The notes under the pieces were generated by a model that was not told the DNA's origin, made no database searches, and saw only the letters and a list, made by a program, of their open reading frames with translations. From positions 2,108,001 to 2,172,000 of the forward strand of contig PYIU01000002.1 of NCBI GenBank assembly GCA_003415625.1: DNA of 64,000 nt. The letters are read 5' to 3'. Of the stretch, positions 57,095-64,000 are shown in pieces. Source of the DNA: Aquanectria penicillioides. Lineage: Eukaryota; Ascomycota; Sordariomycetes; Hypocreales; Nectriaceae. Each line of letters starts with the position of its first letter. Position 1 is the first letter of the stretch. The position numbers and the translations under genes were made by a program.

Positions 57095-59409
57095 TTAGGA
57101 TCTCGCCTCCTCCAGCTCGAGCTCAAGCTGTCGGATGCGCTCACTCTGGTCCCGAGAGCTGGTGCCAACCTTGCGCTTGAGGGATTCAACCTCACCAGTC
57201 AACTGGATGATCTGCTGGCTTTGGGCAGTCAGGAGCTTAGATTGGTTCTCGATCAGCTGCTTAATCTGGGCAAGGGCAACATCAACACCGGGGAAAGAGG
57301 ATGAAGGGGCAGACGTGGGAGTGGTCTTGAAAGGAGAGGATGGCTTCACGGGAGAGGCAGGAGCGGCAGCTGGAGGGATGCTGTGAGTCTTGACGGGGGC
57401 GGCAGCAGGCTTAGGGGGCTCGGAACGGATGGGCATAGAACTGCTCCGTGAAGGATGCGAGATCTCCTCGAAACTGGAAGTCTCATCCTCGTCATCTTCC
57501 TCCTCCTCCTCATTGTCCCGGTACTTGGAAGCCATGGCCGAGATGGAGCCTTTCTGGTCGTTCATGGTAGGAGGGGGAGATCGGGCTGCGGGGGCTGGCT
57601 TCGGCACTTCCATCTTAGGCTCCACCTTCTTGGGAGCGGGCTTCTCGACGACTGGAGCAACTGCAGCAGCAGCAGGCTTGTAGTCGGATGGAATCTCCTT
57701 GGGAGCAGTGCCGTCGTAAATGCTCTCCAGGTCAATCTTGGTAGGAATACCGGTCTTGCCGCCAAGCCATTCCTTGGCGCTGACGGATGGCTTCAGGCCA
57801 GTGGCGGGGGGAAGATGTCGGCCTGGAAGGTCTCGGCACGTCGGGGCACGGTAAAAGAAATGGGCTCAATGTAAGAGTCGTTAACCGTCTTGTAAGCCCT
57901 CATGACCTCGTTCTCATGGACCTATTTCTGTGAGCTTTGTCCAGGGAACCTAGTTCTGATGGCGAGGGGGACTCTACATTAATGCCACGTCGAGGAACAA
58001 AGGCAATACCTCGTTGAGGATCGGCGGACTTGTACTCGCTGAGGAATTCGAACTTGTCGTTCTCATACTCAAAGTATCGAATGTTGCCGTCACTAGACAC
58101 GATTAGACATTGTGCCGAGTTTGAAGAGCGAAAACATACCCCTTTCCAGCAAGGTAAAGGCAGTTGGAACCATCGTCTGGGCGCAGGTTAGTTTTCGATG
58201 GTCTCAAAAAGCTCATATGATCAACGCACCCCAGAAAGGCATGCAGACACCAGAGATGGAGTCAAGCATGGTGAAGCCGCCGATAGGCTCAGGGTTACCC
58301 GGCTCCCACAGAGCAATTTGTCGTTCACTCATCCTGGAGAAACCAGTGGTTGCGAAACGGTTGTGTTCACCCATCCAGACAGCTCGGCTGTTCTTGGCAC
58401 CTCCGTGGCCAGGGGCCTCGTGAACGGGCTTTTCCTGACGAACATCCCACACACGCACCTTCTTGTCGCGCGAGGTGGTGACGAGCATGCTGCCGCTGGC
58501 GTTCCAGGACAGACTCTGGACAATGTCATTATGCTTCAAGACCAGGGGAGACTGGCCGGTGGTAATGTCCCAGATCTTGATGTTGAAGTCGCCCGATGCA
58601 GAAGCGAGGATGTTCTCGGCCGAGGGGTTGAAGAGGACCTGTCCGACCTTTCTGATCGGGGGTTAGCATTCCAGCCAGTGTATTTTTTTCTTGAGCTTCT
58701 TTTTCTTTTCTTTTTTTCGGCGATGATTGGGGAGGATAAGGAGGAAGGGTTGGAGAGGGATCTTTCTTACCTCGTGTGACCAGCTAGCCTGCTTACGGGC
58801 GCAACGTCGACAATCTCCTCGGCGTCGGTGTGCAGCGTAAAGCCCTCGGGGACCTCCCAGACGAAGACCTTTCCATCTTCAGAAGCGGAGGCAACGATGC
58901 GGTCGTTGAAAGGGTTCCTACGTCCAGTTTATCAGCTGGCGACTCGGCGGGGAGGAGGACGAGGCTCGGAGGAGGCGGGGAGCAAGGGGCGGACATACCA
59001 ATCGGTATCGAGGACGGCAGCAGTGTGGCCGCGAAACAGCGGGATCTGGTCGGGCAGCTTTCCTCGCTCATTCAGGGGAATGACGGCAAACGCGCCGCCG
59101 CCAGAAGAATCCCAATTGACGGAGAGGTATTCGGGGTTGGCCTAGGCATCGAGCCCCTGATCAGCGCGCCGGTCTTTCCTATAGCATCATGAACTGATTT
59201 CGGGACGACCAGGACGCACCTTGACCAAGTTTGTATCCCAAGCATTGCGGCTGATGTGCAGATTATCGTAGCAGAACTCCTTTCTGGTGGACTTGCCGAA
59301 GACGTGGCCTACAGAGCGGCGTCAGCATGTCATGGGCGATGCGGCGCGGGAGGGAGGGTTTGCGCTAGCACATACGGTACTTGGACGCCCGCACAAAACG
59401 GCCGGCCAT
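57095..59409 (-). CDS. crn1: coronin, actin-binding WD40 protein
   Basis: Eight exons: 59409-59376, 59308-59220, 59141-58999, 58917-58771, 58651-58230, 58176-58140, 58092-57978, 57921-57095; 604 aa if one base is missing. The start MAGRFVRASKYRHVFGKSTRKE and NLHISRNAWDTNLVKANPEYLSVNW are the classic coronin N-terminus. WD blades follow (HTAAVLDTDWNPFNDRIVASASEDG, KHNDIVQSLSWNASGSMLVTTSRDKKVRVWDVR), then the post-propeller VMRAYKTVNDSYIEPISFTVPRR. A Pro/Ala-rich acidic linker leads to a C-terminal coiled coil for oligomerisation (IKQLIENQSKLLTAQSQQII, ERIRQLELELEEARS). Coronin bundles actin and regulates Arp2/3 and cofilin at cortical patches. The frame breaks at a C6 (57806-57811, minus strand), where C7 would restore FPPATGLKPSVSAKEW. 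The intron count is typical for fungal coronins. Confidence 0.93.
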
Positions 59410-59767
59410 GATGGCGGTTGGAGGTCGCGGGCAGGCCGGGAGAATGAGTAGAAGAGCGTAACAAGCGAAGGGGGGCGGGGCGTGAGCAGGGCGCGCGCGC
59501 GAAGACCTGGAGGTGGGCAAAGGTTGGTGTTTGGGTAAGGTTGCGGTCGGTCAGAGGAGAGGTCGTCGATGCAATGTTAATGCTAATGCTAAGGCTGGAT
59601 GAGGTAGTACAGTACGTGCTTGGGTAGCCCTGGAGTAGCACAGGCTCCAGGTGCTGAAGATGTGCTTGGATAGGCGTCAAAGCCACTGAAACTCGCGCTG
59701 CGCCTCGCAAGCTCCCCACTTCCGGCGTGGTAAATTTAGGTGGTCAGAAAAGCTGGGTGGATCGATG

Positions 59768-59808
59768 CCTGGCACTTCCTGGCACTTCCTGGCACTTCCT
59801 GCCACTTG
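59768..59808. repeat. tandem 10-bp repeat (GGCACTTCCT)
   Basis: Three exact copies of GGCACTTCCT and one degenerate copy, about 360 bases upstream of the coronin start. Confidence 0.9.
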
Positions 59809-59886
59809 ACGGCGCCGTGCTGTCAGGGATACGTGCAACGTGTGCTTGCGCTTTGGGGGGGTGGGATGCTCAATGCGGCGTCACGT

Positions 59887-59904
59887 GAGAGACAGAGAGA
59901 GAGG

Positions 59905-59936
<32 letters not shown>

Positions 59937-59940
59937 CAGA
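59887..59940. repeat. GA/GACA microsatellite
   Basis: GA dinucleotides changing into GACAGA hexamers over about 54 bases, with related CAGACAGA motifs continuing to 60030. Confidence 0.9.
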
Positions 59941-60598
59941 GTTCGTGTGTGGAAGAGAGACAACAAGGCAGACAGAACGGGCAAAAAGACATGTCAGACA
60001 AACACCCAGACAGACATACAGACAGACAGAGCAAAAGTGCATGCGGTCAAGGTTGGTACAAATGCAGATGCAGATCTTGAAGTACGTACCCACATCAACC
60101 ATGACTTTTGCACCTTGTGAATGAGACAATCAAGGGAAAAAAAAAAACTCTTGCAGAGTTGGGTCACGTCTTTCTTTACACATTCATTATAATCTGCAAA
60201 GTTACAATACTGGAAATCCCAAATGCGCAGCCGCCAGTGCCACCCAACGAAGAAAATGAAAATAGGAAATAAAAAAGAAGACAGTCCTGTCTCTGTCGAC
60301 GCCTTGAAAGTGCATATAACGGCGCCATATTCCCCCTTTCTCCCAAACGGCTCCACGGCTCGCCTGACTCCATCCCAAAGTTCATCATATTAACAACACC
60401 AATGCTAATGCCAATGCCAATGTCAATGCCATTGCTAGACCACTTCATCTTTGAAGTGCCGAGCAAAGAGGTATCATGAGCCAACCCGCCGACCCCGAAC
60501 GCCTGGTCCGGGCCCATTTTTCATACTAGTCATCATCCTGGCCTTGCCTCGTGCTTGTTCTCGCCAGGTATCCTAAAAAGGTAACAAGCAACGCTTGC

Positions 60599-63500
60599 TT
60601 AGAGGAACATGCTCTTGGGTCGAGAGTTCACTCGGCGCCCTGATGCCCGGCGGCGTAGCTGCTCCTCACGCCGGAGGACTAGCTGGCACCACTTGGCTCT
60701 TGCTCGGGAGTCATCGTCGCCGTGATCGCGGCCGATAACGTCGGAGAGGACCTTCATCCAGCCCTCCTTATCCTCTGCCGTGTCCGCATAAAAGTCAATG
60801 ACCTCGCCATTGTTGAATCGAATGCGGAAACCCTCCTCGACAAACATGTAGCCTTCTTCTTCTTCAGCAAAGGCTGATCGGCGACGTCGACCGCCCCTTC
60901 CGGTAGTCTCCTTCTCAGTCAGAGTTCGGCGGTCGTCAATCAACCGTTTGGCGTTAGCCAAGTTGATGGTAGCACGGGGCTGTCGTGTGGCCTCATGGAA
61001 GGCAGTTAGCTTGGTACCAATCAACTTGAAGTATCGGCGGCGCCAGTACTGGGAAATAGTTAGCATCAAGGCTCTGGTTGGGTTTGGACGCTCTTCAACT
61101 TACAGGGCAGTCTCCGCCTTGCTGGCTCAGATGGCCTTCCCAGCTTCGGGACATTCTCTCCTCAGCGGCCTTGAGTTCACGAATACACGAGTTCATGCTC
61201 TTGGGCATGTCGTCATCCGTTGCGTTCTTAGGGCGAGGGACGAAGAGCAGCTGGAGCTCTAGCTTGCCGATCTTATAGGGAGCTCGTCGGACAACGGCAG
61301 TGTTGCCACGCTTGCTCTTGACGCTGGACGCGAAGCTTGCTTCTTCAGTGGCCCATTCGTTGAAACAAGCAACCTCGGCCATATGGGGTCGACCGAAGCA
61401 CCTGTTCTCGTGCTCGCGGAGGCAGACATAGGCGCGACCAAAGCTTCCGTCCTCGGCTGCAAGGGGAGACAACATTTCGTACGCGGAAGGGGGCGTATTG
61501 CGCTTCCGAGCCTGTGCCTCCTTCTCCTGCTGGGCAACACGTGCGACACGCTCCTCCTCTTCGCGCTGGCGCATCTCAAGCTCCTTGCGCTTCTTGGGAG
61601 ATGCAAACACTCGGCTGAATGTTGATGTCTTGTGTTTGTGGACTCGAGCCGCTTGGGGAGGAAGCTTGTTGTTAGCCGGGGCAGTGGGCTTCTCGAGCTT
61701 GACATTAAGAGTAAGCTGGAACTCAAGGTCGTTGGGGACAACCAGTTCAAACTCCTGGCCGATGGAGCATTGCGAGCCAACTCAAGCCATGCAGTTGTTA
61801 CGCAATGAACACCATTGTCAAGCGTGAGGCTGAACCAAGTGCGTTCATCTACTACAGTTAGTGGGATATCCAAGCAGAAAAAAACAGGGTGTAGTGTTCA
61901 GGACTCACTCTTGGGAATCGGGAGATCTAGGTCCTTCACACCCATGACCTTCACGAAGAGACGGCCTCGCTCCCCACTGTCGGGAGTCGCCATCTCAAGA
62001 CCAATGTCTTCCTCAACTACCTGGTTCAGGGCGGTTGCGTTGCTCTCCTGGCCAGGCATTGGGGGATAGGTCCGGCACTACCACCTACTCGCTTCCGCAC
62101 ACTCTTTGGGCGCGGCTTGCTGTTCCAAGGTTCGACTACGCATGACATTGGGCGTGACTCCTTGATAGGAGAGTTGCCGACTGATCGAGCACCTCTGGGC
62201 TCATCGGGGTGCTTGTCGCTGGCAGAAATGAGCTTTGTGTTCTGTCGCATAAGGTAACCGCGCTGTTGACGAGATGTTACGTTAGCATTTAGTTCTGAAC
62301 TATTGAAAGGATTGGAATCAGTAGACGCTTGTCTGCTGACATTGTCACTATCGACACGGGGTTGTCGACGAATGGAATGGTTAAAAGCCACCTTTTGTGC
62401 CTCAATGACTCTCTCAAAGTCTCGGTCAAGGCTGAGACCCAGGTCGAGATCTAGAGTCAAGCTTCGGTTCTTGAAGCTGGGGTGGCGCTCAATGAATTCA
62501 TCGCCGGTTGTGAGTAGGTCGGCAGTCAAGTCACGAGAGAGACGCTTGCTGTGTCGGTCCGGAATCGCAGGAACGTCGGGAATTTCGACACTGACCTGCC
62601 TGCGAGCCTCACGCATGGCAGCAATGTCAGAGGGTGTGTTGGAAATTCTGGTCTTGAGCTTAGATCCAGGAGCCTTGATGGTGGCCTGTCGCTCGGGAAT
62701 AGCGAGCGAGATTCGGGGAATTTCCTCCTCTCCCTGCTCATCATTCATGTCATCGGGCACAGGATGATGAATCACGGATTCTGGGGTTCCAGGCTCTTGG
62801 TCATATTCGTCCTCAGGGTCACCCCATCCGGTGCCATCATATTCTGGCTTGGAGAGTGGCTGCTCGGGAGTGAAAGGGCGCTGCAAAAAGGCATGTGCAT
62901 CAGCCATCTTGGGGGCTTCAGGTTCGGCCTCAGCCTCGGGCTCGACCTTGGTCTCAGGTTCAGGTTCGGGCTTCTCCTCCTCCTTGGGCTTAGGAAGCAT
63001 GAACGACTCAAAGTCTCGCGAAAATGAACCATCCTTTGACTCGGCCTCGATATCTGGAAGAGACCCCTCGACGCTCTGCTTGGGAGTAGGAGTGGTAGCA
63101 CGAGGCGTGGTTGGCTCTTCATGAACCTCCTTTGATAGTGGCTCAGGGACCTCTCCTGGCTCTGGCAGCACTGGGTCTTGTTCCGAATAGTGACTATCAC
63201 TATCGGTGTCTCCGGGTTGATTGGCCATATCCTCGTCGTCCTCGTCAAAGTCCGAGTCCTCATAGAACTCGATCTGATCCTCGGGCAGCCGAGTAATAAT
63301 GACACTACCCTCTTCCTCATCTGAGAAGTCGTCCATGGGATCTTCGGTTGTGGGAATGGGAACGTCAGGGTCAAGAGGTACCTGACGCTCAGGGCTTCTG
63401 GCGGGGCTAGATCCGGGAGGAGAAGAGAAGTTGTACTCAGCCTCCTGTTCAGCAGGCTTAACCTTGCGCATGATGGAATCTCGAGAAATGCGAGGTGGTA

Positions 63501-64000
63501 GCTGGTAGTCGCCAAGGCCAGAAATATCGCCGACGGCATCCTCATCCTCATCCAGGGTTTCTTGCATGCTTGTAGTGGACTCGGGTTCGGAGATGGGGCT
63601 GCTGAGACGGTCGCGTGCATGAGCTCGGCGAAGGCGTCGTTCACGCTGCTGCTCTGCAACTGTCTTTCCGTCATTATCATCGGACAGCATCATGAGCCGC
63701 AACCTCTCCTCAAGGGACATTCGTCCGTTGCCAATGTTCTGGATGTCTAGTTTGCTTGTGGATGCAGGAGGAGGCGAAGGTAGTCCGCGCTGGGATCCCA
63801 GCATTCTCTCTGCGGCAGCTGAGAGGCCAGGTGAAGCTGGCGAAGATCCTCTGGAGTTGTTTCGGACATGGCCAAGGCCAGGGAGAGGAGGTAGGGGACG
63901 ATGCTCGCCGTTTGAGTTGGATGAGTCGGTGCGGCCGTTCGCGGGTCGCCCAGCTGAAGCCATGGATGGAGCATTATCAGGCAAGGGACTGCCCTCGTAT
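60599..64000 (-). CDS. bud4: BUD4/anillin-like septation protein (5' end outside window)
   Basis: Partial: the frame is still open at base 64000, so the N-terminus lies beyond the window. Exons seen: 64000-61909, 61848-61104 and 61048-60599; introns of 60 and 55 nt. The visible ~1095 residues start in a disordered, Pro/Ser- and acid-rich region. An anillin-type region follows (RLFVKVMGVKDLDLPIPKNE, RTWFSLTLDNGVHCVTTAWLELA, HKTSTFSRVFASPKKRKELE). A C-terminal PH domain ends it (YWRRRYFKLIGTKLTAFHEATRQPRATI, GFRIRFNNGEVIDFYAD, EGWMKVLSDVIG). Fungal Bud4 organises septins and the septation site with Bud3/Rho4. One base seems to be missing at a C5 (62061-62065, minus strand) and another near 61764-61765; adding a base at each keeps the family sequence. 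Either could be assembly error. Confidence 0.88.

Larger units (their letters stand above)
59410..60598. other. intergenic, coronin promoter / BUD4 3' flank
   Basis: About 1.2 kb with three simple repeats: a 10-bp tandem (59768-59808), a GA/GACA tract (59887-59940) and AATGCC hexamers near 60403-60430. No exon supported. Confidence 0.5.

Noticed and set aside
1..64000. CRISPR arrays, bacterial operons, prophage or biosynthetic megasynthase genes
   Set aside because: The sequence is fungal nuclear DNA; none of the repeats has spacer structure and no PKS/NRPS or transposase motif was seen.

Overview
The window is nuclear DNA from a filamentous ascomycete (Pezizomycotina, most likely Sordariomycetes). 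The evidence is short introns of about 50-150 nt with GTAAGT-like donors and CTGAC-type branch sites, fungal-type STE12, BUD4, coronin, IBA57 and PHS1 genes, a GC-rich background with CT tracts before starts, and wide gene spacing. I saw no rRNA or tRNA gene, CRISPR array, intact transposon or prophage. Seventeen probable working genes (some carrying apparent frameshifts), one less certain acidic-protein gene and one decayed protease gene are supported. All coordinates, splice sites and phases were worked out by hand.

Layout. 1-8.5 kb: RNA helicase DBP8 (+), an APH-fold kinase (-), then a divergent pair, thymine dioxygenase (T7H, -) and isoorotate decarboxylase (+), followed by a DNAJC17/Cwf23 spliceosomal J-protein (-). 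Thymine dioxygenase oxidises thymine in three steps to 5-carboxyuracil and the decarboxylase turns that into uracil, so the pair encodes the whole thymine-to-uracil salvage route around one shared 0.9 kb promoter. 9-14 kb: a DUF2235 hydrolase that needs an AT-AC intron to read through, and mitochondrial IBA57. 14-28 kb: mostly non-coding, with one acidic protein gene (17.9-18.6 kb), long homopolymers, a CTG repeat, CGGAG palindromes and an AT-rich island. 28-33 kb: a decayed yapsin-like aspartic protease, the PHS1 dehydratase, and a DUF676 lipase-like hydrolase. 33-47 kb: a SNF2/STH1 remodeler ATPase, WDR70, SWC5, a 40S biogenesis factor (DUF4602/FSAF1) and the transcription factor STE12. 47-57 kb: about 10 kb with no supportable gene upstream of STE12. 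57-64 kb: coronin and a BUD4/anillin-like gene that runs off the right edge.

A recurring oddity is that four conserved genes (SNF2/STH1, FSAF1, coronin, BUD4) read correctly only if one base is added at seven places in total. All seven shifts go the same way and most sit in short homopolymers, which points to base-calling or assembly deletions rather than gene death. The protease is different: it has a stop codon, a frameshift of the opposite sign and a destroyed first active site, so it looks genuinely dead.

Most interesting points: the T7H/decarboxylase divergent unit, the probable U2-type AT-AC intron, the in-frame 84-nt cassette exon that would remodel the STE12 zinc fingers, and the long gene-free tracts.
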